Below, piece after piece: positions 21,346 to 32,521 of a stretch of 64,000 bases of DNA. The DNA is from Pythium myriotylum. Taxonomy: Eukaryota > Oomycota > Peronosporomycetes > Pythiales > Pythiaceae. Made by a program: the position numbers and the translations under genes. Position 1 is the stretch's first letter, and each line of letters opens with the position of its first letter. The stretch lies in NCBI GenBank assembly GCA_023091665.1, contig JALJCQ010000030.1:1614501-1678500 (forward strand), given 5' to 3'. Under the pieces are notes generated by a model that did not search any database, was not told the DNA's origin, and was given only the letters and a program-made list of their open reading frames with translations.

Positions 21346-21937
21346 ATGGCGTCCAACCCGCAGCATGTTATGGACACAGAGGACGCGGCGGAGCTGAATC
21401 TGGGCGACGACTTCCGCCACGAGACGTGCCTGTCGAACGCGGAAGTCGCGGTCATTCTCGAGAAGCAGAAGGTCGACTATGAGACCCAGGAGAAGCAGCT
21501 CACCGGGTGAGGCGGCATGAGATGTCCGGCGAACGATTGATAGCTGATTGGGGGCCGCGTGCTGCGCTCTAGAGTCTTTCAGAAGACATATTCGTATGTC
21601 CAGCGCTTTAGCGGGACCAAGGACCCTGTCGCCAACCAGGCGTCGGTTACTGAACTGCGCGAGTACGTTGATGGCGCGATGAATGGTCATGGGTTAATGT
21701 GGCTCACATTGGTTGCGTCGGCATCCTAGGGCTCTCATGTCGCTCAACTTTCCTCGAGATGACGGCTCGGAGGCGCGCCTAGAAGAGTTCGAGATCGCGT
21801 GCTTATCAAACTTGAACCCTGAAGAAGTCGAAGAGTCTGTCGCGCTCATCCCGAGTCTCCAAAAGCGATTCGCAGAGGATGAGATCGAAGAGATCTTAGG
21901 CATTGTTTCACGCACTGCCGCGCGAATGTACGGTTAG
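21346..21937 (+). CDS. RPB4: RNA polymerase II subunit RPB4
   Basis: Exons 21346..21506, 21573..21662 and 21730..21937 give 152 aa; introns are 66 nt (GTGAGG...TAG) and 67 nt (GTACGT...TAG). The protein aligns end to end with RPB4: an EDAAELNLGDDF start, NAEVAVILEKQ, VFQKTYSYVQRFSG, then FEIACLSNLNPEEVEESVAL and IPSLQKRFAEDEIEEIL. RPB4 pairs with RPB7 to form the Pol II stalk. No single frame covers more than half of this gene, so frame-only gene calling would miss it. Its promoter must be shared with the divergent ATPAF2 gene. Confidence 0.96.
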
Positions 21938-22858
21938 AATTCTAGGAAGAGTGGGCGAAGAATCGTACTACATGTTGCTCGTCAGTACTCCGCTGTCAAG
22001 CATAACGATACTTCTCAATGGCCAGTGAGTACATGTTATGTACTGATGTCGCCAAAAACACTGCATGTCACTTTGTTCCACCATGATTGTAGTAGCATGG
22101 TACCCTATATCGTGCTACGTCGGACTATTCACAGCAATGATGGGGCGCAGAACCACGACAACCATCAAGCTTGAATCCAGCGTGACAGGCCGCTTCCTAT
22201 GTGGACTCTCCTCGCTTGGACTGTACATATGAGGCACATTCGGCAGCCTCTCGAGCTCAATCTGCCATTCGAGGAGACTGGAATCTCTTGCTACGGACAC
22301 CTTCTCCCGTTCTGTACCTTTGGCCACAATCTTGCCCACTTTCTGTTGTGTTGACTTCACAACCAATGTCCAGGGCGGTGGGACCTATTATGCGCCCGCG
22401 TTGATCCTTCTACTTCTGTCTCTGAAAGGGACAGCTCTTTTCCCAATCTGGCGCTTCGAGATACTGGCTACACATATTGAAACTAGCTTCAAGCTGGGAC
22501 AGCTTGTGCCTGGGATCCTTCACTTCCCACCTCATCGCTTGGTGTAGCAGAGCTACGACGGACGGAACGCACATATGTATTCTTCATTGTTCAGGCATAG
22601 CGCTTCTCTTTTTCTCTCTTGCTTGGCTTGATCGCAATCATCTCACCTCGTTGGCTCGTCCTCCTGGCGATAGGGAAACCACCCATTCGAACAGGAGCGA
22701 TCACATCGTTCCGTCTGTACTTACTTCAACGTGCTCCGCTGCTCTTTCGTCCGCTGCATTGCTCGTGGAGACTAGTGAGTGCGACTTGACACCACTCTAG
22801 CATGACGCCAGATGGATCGAATCAGCTATGAAGCGGACGCCTAACTTGCTTTGCGCAC
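21938..22858. other. Intergenic region without supported gene
   Basis: About 920 bp between the RPB4 stop and the SR-protein stop. Short frames on both strands have no protein-like composition and no splice chain. No tRNA-like A/B boxes or repeats were recognised. Confidence 0.4.
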
Positions 22859-23889
<1,031 letters not shown>

Positions 23890-24110
23890 GCTTCCGTTTC
23901 TCTCGACTCTGTGGTTTCGTGGGCTTCTGTCAAGGGACAAAAAGTCTACACCGCCGCGGTGAACCAGCCAAAGGAACGGAAGCACAGAAAAACCTCATCG
24001 TCCACAAATGTAATCAAAACCTTGCCCACTGTGTGAGGTTTAATACCTTGAACCTCCAAGTGGATTTAGAAATGGAACTTAGAAACGTCTGCAAAAATCA
24101 ATATTACAAA

Positions 24111-25118
24111 TTACGTCTTCGAGAGGATTGTCCACCAGAGCGTGAAGCAGACGCAGCCGGCGATCACGAGCGCGACGATAGTGTTGTTGCGCATCTTCTT
24201 ACGGCGGATCTGCTCCATGAGCGAGTTGATGCCAGCGAAGGAATTGGCCACGACGTTCACTTTGCCTCGCGACGCTGTGAAGCGAGCGCGCTGGTTCTCG
24301 AGAGACGCCTTGGTCTCGAGAGCTTGTCTGCAGAATTGGAACGAGTGCGGGTGAGTACGTGGGCGTGGGAATGCGGTCAGTTAACCTACTCGATGATGCT
24401 GTTCGCCATGAGTCGAGACGAGTCTACGGAGCGTCGCTCGTTCAGCAAGGCGTCTACTTCGCTGTCCTCTCCACCGCCGTTGGTGCTAATAGTTTGCGAC
24501 GATCGAGCGCGCATGAGACAACGAACACGGACTAAGTAAATAGCACACGTACCGCTTGCCGAAGAGCTTTTGGGAGTCGCGCTTCTCCTGGAGTGCGGAC
24601 TGCGCAATTCCAAGAGAGCAGTTAGTCACACCGATTGAAGTCTACAGGTTGCGCGTCACGCACCATCGTGCGCTTGTACTCGGTCTTGAAATCAAAATAA
24701 ATCTCACGGTATCGCTGCAGTACTGCCTCTTGTGCTTTGCTCGCAGATGCATTTACGTGGACGTTCATCTCATCGATCGTGTCGGAGAGCTACGCCGTCG
24801 TGTCAATTTACCAAGTCTCCTCCCAGTCGACTATGGCTCGCATACTCACCACCGTGAGGGCTTTGTCGATATCCAAGGCAAGCTGCCCTTCCTCCATGCC
24901 ATTAGCTGGCGGGTTCTCTGGGAAACACGAATCAGTCACATCCCTCACTTGTCGAGGCTGCCCGAAGGTTATCACGCACCTTCATCAAACTCGGCGTGGG
25001 TGCGCTTCGTGGCTCGATTGATGGCCGCGTAGGACGCGATCTTGTCCTCGAGTTCTCGCTCGGCCGTGCGCGCGTGGCGCCGCAGCTCCTCCCACGACTG
25101 CGTTGACTGCGCCATCAT
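24111..25118 (-). CDS. GOSR1: Golgi Qb-SNARE GOS28/GOSR1
   Basis: Six exons on the minus strand: 24980..25118, 24850..24917, 24664..24789, 24553..24599, 24390..24485 and 24111..24327; five introns of 60-67 nt, phase kept throughout. The 230-aa product begins MMAQSTQSWEELRRHARTAE, like plant GOS11/12. Then come helical segments (LSDTIDEMN, QRYREIYFDFKTEYKRTM), the Qb SNARE motif (SSRLMANSIIEQALETKASL onward) and a C-terminal membrane anchor (NNTIVALVIAGCVCFTLWWT). It acts in ER-Golgi and intra-Golgi fusion. Two adjacent ATGs (25118, 25115) make the start ambiguous by one residue. It is divergent to HEATR5, another Golgi/endosome trafficking gene. Confidence 0.95.
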
Positions 25119-25307
25119 GGTCGTCCGCGAGTTGCCGTCTTTGAAGCTGAACCTGCGTCGACTCTCCAACCGAGTCTCGGGTCAGGTGGGTTTTCCGAAT
25201 CAGAAGACCCGTCCAGAACAAATACTACTATATTTAGTATATTGTGGTCCGGGTCTCATCTCGGAAGCTGCCCATGGGTCTGCTCAATCACGGACCGCCA
25301 AGTGGCA

Positions 25308-25321
25308 TCACTCCCACTTTC
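25308..25321 (+). promoter_or_regulatory. Initiator-like motif of HEATR5
   Basis: The plus strand reads TCACTCCCACTTTC, resembling the oomycete TCATTYYNCAWTT initiator, only 12 nt before the ATG at 25333. It supports placing the start at 25333 although the same frame stays open ~290 nt further upstream. Pattern match only. Confidence 0.4.
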
Positions 25322-25332
25322 TATCCTGGAGC

Positions 25333-28300
25333 ATGGTGTCGGACGTCATGGATCGCCTCGCTGCCTGGATCGACGACTGCCGCGCCGCGGGAAGCGCCGG
25401 CGACGGCCAGGAGCTTCAGCAGCGTCTGCTCAAGGAGCTTCTCGCTCTGCAGGAGCGATGGGGCTCGCTGGCGGCGACCGCGCGCGGCAGCAGCAGTGGC
25501 TCGCTTTTCCAGTTGCTGCTGCAGGCGCTGCTCGTGTACAGCGGTAGCCATGCGGGTGGTGCATCGAGCGGGGCAAGCTCGTCCATGACGATCCCTCTCA
25601 TTTCGTCTGGCTTCGAGACATCTGAGTGCGTGCTTACACTGCTTTGCGACCTGTTGGCTAAGTCGTACGACTACTCTTCGATACCGGTGTTGAACGACCA
25701 CCTGAACGGCAAGCACACGTCACTCTACGTGAAGACGGCACTCGTCATTGTTGTCTCCCGTCTGTCTCTTCAGGATGCGAGCCAGTTTGTGGGCGAGGCG
25801 GTGTCATTTGCCAACAAGAACGTGAAATCTGCTGACTACTACCTGCGCCAATGCCTCGTGGAGAGCGTATCACGTATGCTCCACTCCAACGACAGCAGCT
25901 CTCGGATTAAGGCGTGTCACGGTGATGCGCTCAAGATCGTCATCAAGACCTTCCAGGACAAGACACCGGAGGTCCGCGCTGCTTCTGCTGGGCTTCTGCA
26001 TGTACTCGCTCTCCAAACCACGACGATCAGCGCTAATGTGGGTGGAAGCTCATCATCCGCAGCGAATGCAAACGGCTCGTCTTCTGGGACCAGCTCGGCC
26101 AGTAACTCAGGCGCACCAGGAAGCTCTGGTGCTCCAGGGAGCGGTGGACTAGTTGGAGTCACGCTCGAGTCCATAATGCAAACTGCCTATAAGGGTATGG
26201 ATGACGCGGCACCCGAAGCTAGACGAGCGTTCGCAGTAGTGGTTGGCGTCGTACTCGCGAAGTTCGTGGTGGTGGGATCATATCAAATGCATAGTGGGGA
26301 GGCCCATGCAGATGGTAATGATTCCCCCAGCGGGGGAGATGCCGACGGCAGCAGCTCTTCTAAATCGAAGTCGACCGGCTTCAAGCTAGCCATGCCCGGA
26401 ATGGCCACTCTGGGCCTCACGTCAAGGCGTAAGGGTGGCGCTTCGAACACGGACTTTTCAAGTATTGCGAGCGTAGTTTTGTATCTCAAGGAATTGATCG
26501 CGGCAAAATACTTGTCAGCAACTCCGACCCACGGGCAACACCACGGAGGGATACTTGCGTCGTATGCTGTTGCTTTGTGCAGTATGTTTGAGCACTTACC
26601 TGCAGATCTTATTAGCGACAGCCAACTTGGTGAGATCGTCCACGCTATTCTCTCCATCCTCGATCACCAGCTCACGCTTCCAGACCTGACGCGCGCCCGT
26701 AACGCTGTTTGCTTCGCACTGCGCCACGGCGTTACTCAAGCGGTCTCTGAACGTCAACAAGGAGCGCTCCTCGGTGTCTACGTCCAGATCTCAAGAAGTG
26801 GTGTGGAAAACGAAGCCTTTAATCATCACAAGGTGCTCTCAGTCCTCGTTGAATCGAGCCACCTGATCCAAGCACTTGGAGAAGCCTCTATTGTTCATGC
26901 TGACGATGCCCTTCAAGTTCTACACGGTCTATTAGCCCACGAGAAACAAAGTCTACGATTCCAAGCGGGCGTAGCGATGGCGTCCCTGATGATCGCATTA
27001 CCGTACAAGTTGAAGCAATGCCTACTTGATTGCTTATCCAGCTTGCGTGAGACCTCATCACTGCTCCTTAAGGACATATCTGATATGATTGATAGCGGTG
27101 ATGAAGATACTTCAACGAAGAGCAAAGCGGACCTCTATGCAGTCCAAGGATATTCAGCGGCGATTGCTCATATTGTACGCGCATTCGTGCTTGAGCAGAA
27201 GCCCAGTGGCAGTGGAGGCTTGTCGCACAGTATGCTATCCAGCATTATGAACTTGGCTGAGCGACTCGTTGAGAGTCAATTCATTGATGGTTGTGCTGAT
27301 AGTATTTGGCTGACGTGTACCCGGGCAGGATGGGCCCTCGTCGGCAGCTTGGTGACCGTGAAAGATGAACACTGGGTGCACGGTTGGCTACGAAAGCTAT
27401 CGGATATGTGGCTGCGCTCGAGTATCTTACATACACGGGAGGCATCACTTGAATTGCTCCGCATCGAGGCTGCTGTAATCGCCATGCACAGCTTCATCAC
27501 GGCGTGTCGTGACGCGATCGCCAGGTCTGAGAGTCTACAAATGCTGATGGCGCACGTTCTGCACACTTATCTTTTGGCTACTCGAGCTCAACTCGCGAAA
27601 CCGCAAAAACGACGAGGCCAGATCGCACGGCATCGACTAATCACTTGGATCATGAAATGCTACACTGCTTTGCCTCCAGTCTACAGCGACTCCTCAATCA
27701 ACCTCCTGGACCTGATCACAGAGTTTACGACAGCACAATCGTTGACCAACCTGACACATTCTGCTCTGACTCCGTCCCCATCTTCGTTCCTCTGCAATGC
27801 GTTATCTGGCGCCGATGACCCGCTTGAAATGGTCAGCTCGTGTCGTTTGGTTCCAGGAGATGACCCTAGTTCGCTATACTCTCGCGAGCTAAATCATATA
27901 CTTGCTCTTCTCCAACCGGATAATGCACTTAGTGACGTCGAAGTCGAAGTGCAGTACCTGGACAACTTTTGGGGATTGTTGTGTGAGTCGATTGGCGGAA
28001 CGAAGAATGAGCTGTATGATCGCGCAATGTGCAGTAGCTTCACGTACGTCCGACTCGTAGATGCCAGCATCTTCTTGTTCGGTCGCTTGTTCCACCATTT
28101 ACCAGAAGATCTCCAACTTCGATGCCTGCAGCATTTTGCCGGTGTTCTTGCCGATGGCCGAGTTGATTGTGAAGTAAATGTGTGCTCTTTGCTGTTTGCT
28201 GTCGTGAAGCAAGCCAAGGCGTCAGCGAGCGGGTCGTCAGCAAATCTTTCAACACTTACTTGGCCCACGCAAGTACAGTCGATGTTGTTTGAGATGATGT

Positions 28301-31300
28301 CATCTGAGAATTCGACGATTCGACGGGGTGCTGGAGAGGCAATAGGATTACTGGCCTCGATCCTTCCAGACGGTGGAGCGCGTACTCTTGTCCAAGAAAT
28401 TGAAAAGCGCCTGATTGCAGCCGAGAAGCTTCCAACTGGAAGTACAATGACAAGCGGCAACAACACAAATGTTGACTCATCTGTACTGGCTGCAGGTGCG
28501 TCGTTTGCCCTGGCTTGTGTTAAGAGGACGTGTGGATCGGGGATTACAGTCGATTCGGCTCTGATATTTCGTTTTGCTGGCGAAATTAGCCAGCCTTTGC
28601 GAACCTGGATTCTGTACTCGTGGAGTATCATTGTAGATTCAGTGAGTGCGAGTGGTGGAGATTACGAACAGTACGTCAGGTCAAGTGCGTCTCTCATCGA
28701 AGCTCATCTCGTCGCTGGCTTCCGCTATTCAAACAAGACAAACAAGAAGTGGCTACGCTATCATATTAGCTCAAGAGTCGCTATTGGTCGCATTATCAAT
28801 GGCGTCGTAGCCACACTTGGACCTGAGCTCGCGACGTCCAGTGAACTCCTGACTGATTTGTACACCTTGTGGGGTTTGCTGCGACAAGATTGCTATGACG
28901 CCCAAGTTGAACTAGAGTATTTGAAGTTCATCGAGCAAGTTGTGGTGTTTGCACCAGCAAGGTTTGATCCTGGCGATTTGGTGTATATTCTCAGCATTCT
29001 ATCGGATTTGTTTGTCAGCCCAATCATTCAAGGTGACGCAGTTTCTCCATCTGCAGTTAATGTTGGAGTGTCCCCGTCCCCTACCAGTGATTCAAATGAA
29101 CCCCCCTTTGGTATCGTCAATCAGTACAATTCCAAAGGTGGATCTTCGCGGCTTAACGGCATTGCTCGAAACATTCTCCAGCAGGTTGGAATGTCGTGCT
29201 TACGCACACTCGCAGAGCGCGATCCGTCAGTAATTCGACGCTACAATCTCCAATGTCTTCTCTTTCACGCTCTCCATGTCGAGTGTAACTCACTCATCTG
29301 GAGATATGTTCCGGGTCTGCATGGGATGTGCGATATCCTTTCTTTCCGGCTTTACGTTCCGTGCAAGTCACGTGACGGATTTGCTGAGATCCAGAACACG
29401 ATTCTTGCCTTGATTGATATCGACGGTGGCAACTGGGGTAGTTGCCAGCCTTGTGTATGGGCTCTCTTTTGTCGCGGTGTTGCTATTGGGGAATCCAGTG
29501 GTACCGGATCCTCGAACGAGAATTTGATGATGAGTCCCAAAGGACTCGAGATTTTGCCGATTCCAGGATCTTCTGCAAGCTCCAACGATCAAGAAGTATC
29601 TGGCTGGGGCTTTGAGACGACTCAGAGTGGTAAAACAGGTACCCACGCCGCTACTGAAGCTGCGACAGCCCAGGTTGAAACATGGCGCCGCACCAAGCGG
29701 CATGTCCTGTCTCTTCTGGCATCGATTCCGTTGTTATCTCGCCAAGTCCGCCGGTTCTCTGTCGAGTGTGTTGTGCGCGTGTTTGAACTCGTGAGTCGTG
29801 GAGGCGAAGTCGATGTAAAACCCCATTTCGATCTTGTTGAAGCACGTTCTCGCTTCCTCGAAAGTGTTTCAGCCAAAGGAGCCGCCTACAGCCCATCTGC
29901 GAGCAACGGCTCCAGGGAGGCAACGCCTTTTGGAGGATTGAATTTTCTCAGTATGTACGTGGATGAGTTCGTTACTCTCGCTTGTCACGCGACTACCTCC
30001 TCTGCGGAAGGTAATGAGCTTCAAATATTCCAGTGCGATGGTCTTCGACTTTTGAAAGTCGTCCTGTCCAAGTTCGTCAATGCCCGAGATCCTGAAGTGG
30101 CAGGAGAAGTGGCCTACTTGCTGGACCCTTATCAAGCTCAAATATCTGCAGCAGTCCGCCAAGCAGTCAAGCAAGTGCAGCCATCAGCCGAAGGGCACGA
30201 AGACGATCAAGATTTCTACGCTCCTCTCGCGGTAGAGGCATTCTCTCTATGCGGAGAATCAGTGAGATGCCGTCTAGTTCAGGATAAGGTTGCGTTTGGC
30301 CGACTCCTTCGCATGGTTCTGACGAAGGATTATGGCCATAGTCACCACTTCGCAGGCGATGAGGTTACCCGCGCGGCTGTCTCTCTGGCTAACTTGGCTT
30401 GCATCGCAAACTTGGTGGTGTCCAGTATCTCAACCACAGACGAAGCTTCAACTCTTTCGAAGGCTCTCACGAGCAACATCAGCGGAGCTGTCGTGGACCA
30501 CATCATTGCATGTTGGCTGGATGCAACTGCTTGCTACGGTTTGCTGATGGAAGGGACAGGACCATGGCCTATGGCAGTATTACCCGTGAGCCATGAGCAC
30601 AAGGTCATCCAATCCAGCGTTCTCAAGCTCTCAATCCCGGTCTCGCCCCCTCAACTCAATTCTTCCCACTCACAAGTATCATCACCAACTAGTGATGCTC
30701 TACGGGACATCTTCAAACGATTTTGGTCAGCATTTCCGCTCGCTGTCATCTCGCTCGTCGATGCCAATATCGTTTCTCAGGATTCGATCCCTGGAAAGCT
30801 GGATGTGCTCTTGTCATATTGTATCTTCCATATCGGTACAGGCGCACGCGATAGGCAAGAAAGTGAGATCGTCCCCGTTCTGCGAGCTATTCCTCGGCTA
30901 CTAAAGGCACTAAGAAAGTCCCCTCAGTGGCCCGATTTCGTCAAGGCTGGCGTTGCTGCATTGATGTTCGCAAGCACTCATTCATACGCAACCATCCGGG
31001 TGGAGTGTCTTTCGTCGTTGTTCGGCTGTCTAGTCCCTTCAGACAACACAATAAAGATACCTGATCAGGTCCTGCAGATCGCGGCACAAGCAGCTCTATG
31101 TCCGCTCCAGATCCTGGCGCAAATCGCAGACCCCGCGAAACATCGCCTGTCGATTGGAGGACGTGATGATACTCTGTTCGTACCTGATATTCTCCGCTTT
31201 GCTGCGGCCGGTGTCGTGTTCCTACGCAACTATTCAGCCACAAAGGCTTCCATTTTTGAAGCGCTACCGATAATCGACCGTTGCGCGGAATTCTTCGTCC

Positions 31301-32193
31301 ATCATCCTGAGCACCTTGCATCCTTCACAACCGTGCACCGCGGCGTGGTAGAATCATCCATCGCTGTTCTGAAAGATTTCGGCAGCAGCGAGGAGAGCGA
31401 GTACTACGCTGAAGCAATCGGCAGTAGTCTTGGTCTTGTCACCGAACTAATGCAAACTTCGATCGCAAGCGAACCAGTGGTCGAGTACCAGGTTGATAGC
31501 ACGCACTTCGTGTTTCGTTTGGTTGCGAACTTCGCGGTTCAAGCTCCAGCTTCACTAGTTCACATTTTGAGCGCATTTCATGGAACGATCGTTGCATCCA
31601 CGCTGGAGCTTCTGAGATTCGAGGTGAGTAGTTCAGATGTTCGACGAAGCCCTTTAATTGCAGCGCTTCTTGCCGGTGCTCGCGGGGTCGCTCAGAAGCT
31701 CGTAGACAATGGCGATGATTCGAACGCACAACGTTATTTGGGCTCTCTCGCACCGATCTCAATCGAGATCTTCGACTCGTACAACCAACTCCTCAGCTCG
31801 CCGTCAGGAAGATTGGAGATCGACGCTTCTGAGTTGGTAGAAATGGATCAGTGGGTTCGACTGCTGTCGAGTCGACTCGGTGAGTCGAACAATGCAACGT
31901 TTGTGAGAATGATGCTGCCCAAGATCGCAGTCTTGCTCGAGAACCACTCACATGAGCGTGAGCTTGGGACAAACGCTATCGCCGAGATTTTGTTGTTCTT
32001 CGCCCAAACCCAGGCAGCAACTTTTAAACAGGTCGTTTCGATGATTGCACCCTCATCAAGGACTGCGCTGGAAACAGCTCTGCGAGCTGTGATCTCTGGA
32101 GGGTCAGCAACACCTGGTGTCGGTGTGAACTTAGCAAAGTCAGCTACAAGCACGCTGGGTGCGGCAAAGCTCGACCTCAGTCGATACAAATAG
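25333..32193 (+). CDS. HEATR5: HEATR5/Laa1-type HEAT-repeat protein
   Basis: A single 6.9-kb exon encoding 2286 aa of helical repeats. Segments colinear with animal HEATR5 include AGWALVGSLVTVKDEHWV, TWILYSWSIIVDS followed by SLIEAHLV, and INGVVATLGPELATSS with VVVFAPARFDPGDLVYIL. HEATR5/Laa1 cooperates with the AP-1 clathrin adaptor in TGN-endosome traffic. A Ser/Gly/Ala-rich insert (~240-275) and another near 320-350 are low complexity. I take the ATG at 25333 (MVSDVMDRLAAW). The frame is open back to ~25042, but that stretch overlaps the divergent GOS28 first exon and the shared promoter. It is unusually long for an intronless gene among intron-rich neighbours. Confidence 0.88.
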   Translation: MVSDVMDRLAAWIDDCRAAGSAGDGQELQQRLLKELLALQERWGSLAATARGSSSGSLFQLLLQALLVYSGSHAGGASSGASSSMTIPLISSGFETSECVLTLLCDLLAKSYDYSSIPVLNDHLNGKHTSLYVKTALVIVVSRLSLQDASQFVGEAVSFANKNVKSADYYLRQCLVESVSRMLHSNDSSSRIKACHGDALKIVIKTFQDKTPEVRAASAGLLHVLALQTTTISANVGGSSSSAANANGSSSGTSSASNSGAPGSSGAPGSGGLVGVTLESIMQTAYKGMDDAAPEARRAFAVVVGVVLAKFVVVGSYQMHSGEAHADGNDSPSGGDADGSSSSKSKSTGFKLAMPGMATLGLTSRRKGGASNTDFSSIASVVLYLKELIAAKYLSATPTHGQHHGGILASYAVALCSMFEHLPADLISDSQLGEIVHAILSILDHQLTLPDLTRARNAVCFALRHGVTQAVSERQQGALLGVYVQISRSGVENEAFNHHKVLSVLVESSHLIQALGEASIVHADDALQVLHGLLAHEKQSLRFQAGVAMASLMIALPYKLKQCLLDCLSSLRETSSLLLKDISDMIDSGDEDTSTKSKADLYAVQGYSAAIAHIVRAFVLEQKPSGSGGLSHSMLSSIMNLAERLVESQFIDGCADSIWLTCTRAGWALVGSLVTVKDEHWVHGWLRKLSDMWLRSSILHTREASLELLRIEAAVIAMHSFITACRDAIARSESLQMLMAHVLHTYLLATRAQLAKPQKRRGQIARHRLITWIMKCYTALPPVYSDSSINLLDLITEFTTAQSLTNLTHSALTPSPSSFLCNALSGADDPLEMVSSCRLVPGDDPSSLYSRELNHILALLQPDNALSDVEVEVQYLDNFWGLLCESIGGTKNELYDRAMCSSFTYVRLVDASIFLFGRLFHHLPEDLQLRCLQHFAGVLADGRVDCEVNVCSLLFAVVKQAKASASGSSANLSTLTWPTQVQSMLFEMMSSENSTIRRGAGEAIGLLASILPDGGARTLVQEIEKRLIAAEKLPTGSTMTSGNNTNVDSSVLAAGASFALACVKRTCGSGITVDSALIFRFAGEISQPLRTWILYSWSIIVDSVSASGGDYEQYVRSSASLIEAHLVAGFRYSNKTNKKWLRYHISSRVAIGRIINGVVATLGPELATSSELLTDLYTLWGLLRQDCYDAQVELEYLKFIEQVVVFAPARFDPGDLVYILSILSDLFVSPIIQGDAVSPSAVNVGVSPSPTSDSNEPPFGIVNQYNSKGGSSRLNGIARNILQQVGMSCLRTLAERDPSVIRRYNLQCLLFHALHVECNSLIWRYVPGLHGMCDILSFRLYVPCKSRDGFAEIQNTILALIDIDGGNWGSCQPCVWALFCRGVAIGESSGTGSSNENLMMSPKGLEILPIPGSSASSNDQEVSGWGFETTQSGKTGTHAATEAATAQVETWRRTKRHVLSLLASIPLLSRQVRRFSVECVVRVFELVSRGGEVDVKPHFDLVEARSRFLESVSAKGAAYSPSASNGSREATPFGGLNFLSMYVDEFVTLACHATTSSAEGNELQIFQCDGLRLLKVVLSKFVNARDPEVAGEVAYLLDPYQAQISAAVRQAVKQVQPSAEGHEDDQDFYAPLAVEAFSLCGESVRCRLVQDKVAFGRLLRMVLTKDYGHSHHFAGDEVTRAAVSLANLACIANLVVSSISTTDEASTLSKALTSNISGAVVDHIIACWLDATACYGLLMEGTGPWPMAVLPVSHEHKVIQSSVLKLSIPVSPPQLNSSHSQVSSPTSDALRDIFKRFWSAFPLAVISLVDANIVSQDSIPGKLDVLLSYCIFHIGTGARDRQESEIVPVLRAIPRLLKALRKSPQWPDFVKAGVAALMFASTHSYATIRVECLSSLFGCLVPSDNTIKIPDQVLQIAAQAALCPLQILAQIADPAKHRLSIGGRDDTLFVPDILRFAAAGVVFLRNYSATKASIFEALPIIDRCAEFFVHHPEHLASFTTVHRGVVESSIAVLKDFGSSEESEYYAEAIGSSLGLVTELMQTSIASEPVVEYQVDSTHFVFRLVANFAVQAPASLVHILSAFHGTIVASTLELLRFEVSSSDVRRSPLIAALLAGARGVAQKLVDNGDDSNAQRYLGSLAPISIEIFDSYNQLLSSPSGRLEIDASELVEMDQWVRLLSSRLGESNNATFVRMMLPKIAVLLENHSHERELGTNAIAEILLFFAQTQAATFKQVVSMIAPSSRTALETALRAVISGGSATPGVGVNLAKSATSTLGAAKLDLSRYK

Positions 32194-32521
32194 ACTCGGA
32201 TTCAACAATGATTTGTGTATTTTTAATGGAAAGAGGTTGAAGGTGTTTGGATTTCACGAAGCTTTGTACAAACAACACGTATGTGTGAACCACGGCAAGC
32301 ACGGCTCACCACACCTTTCCGCCGAACCCTAAAAGCCCTAAACAATCAACCGATCGTAGCCCCCTATACCCTAAGTAGGGTAAATTTATAGGTTAAGGTT
32401 ACCCTAGACCCTAAATAGGGTTTAAGAAGGATTTTGTGTCCCGTTTGTCAATCGGGGCCAAGCCAGATCGGGAAACGTATTCAAGCCATCGAGGCCACAC
32501 TGAGATTTTATTCCTCGCACA
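32194..32521. other. Convergent intergenic region with telomere-like motifs
   Basis: This 328-bp stretch lies between the HEATR5 and phosphoglycerate mutase stops. Its only notable content is the patch of CCCTAAA/TAGGGTTT-like motifs at 32324..32424. No coding frame is supported. Confidence 0.5.
32324..32424. repeat. Degenerate telomere-type (TTTAGGG) motifs in both orientations
   Basis: About 100 bp contain several CCCTAAA-type units (near 32327, 32336, 32368, 32402, 32409) and inverted TAGGGT units (near 32376 and 32417), giving near-palindromes such as ACCCTAAGTAGGGT. TTTAGGG is the telomere repeat of many stramenopiles. The units are not tandem, so this may be a decayed interstitial telomeric patch, a fold-back element or chance. 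Confidence 0.45.

Noticed and set aside
25042..25332. In-frame 97-codon N-terminal extension of HEATR5
   Set aside because: It overlaps GOS28 exon 1 on the other strand and an initiator-like motif just before the ATG at 25333; there is no conserved content.
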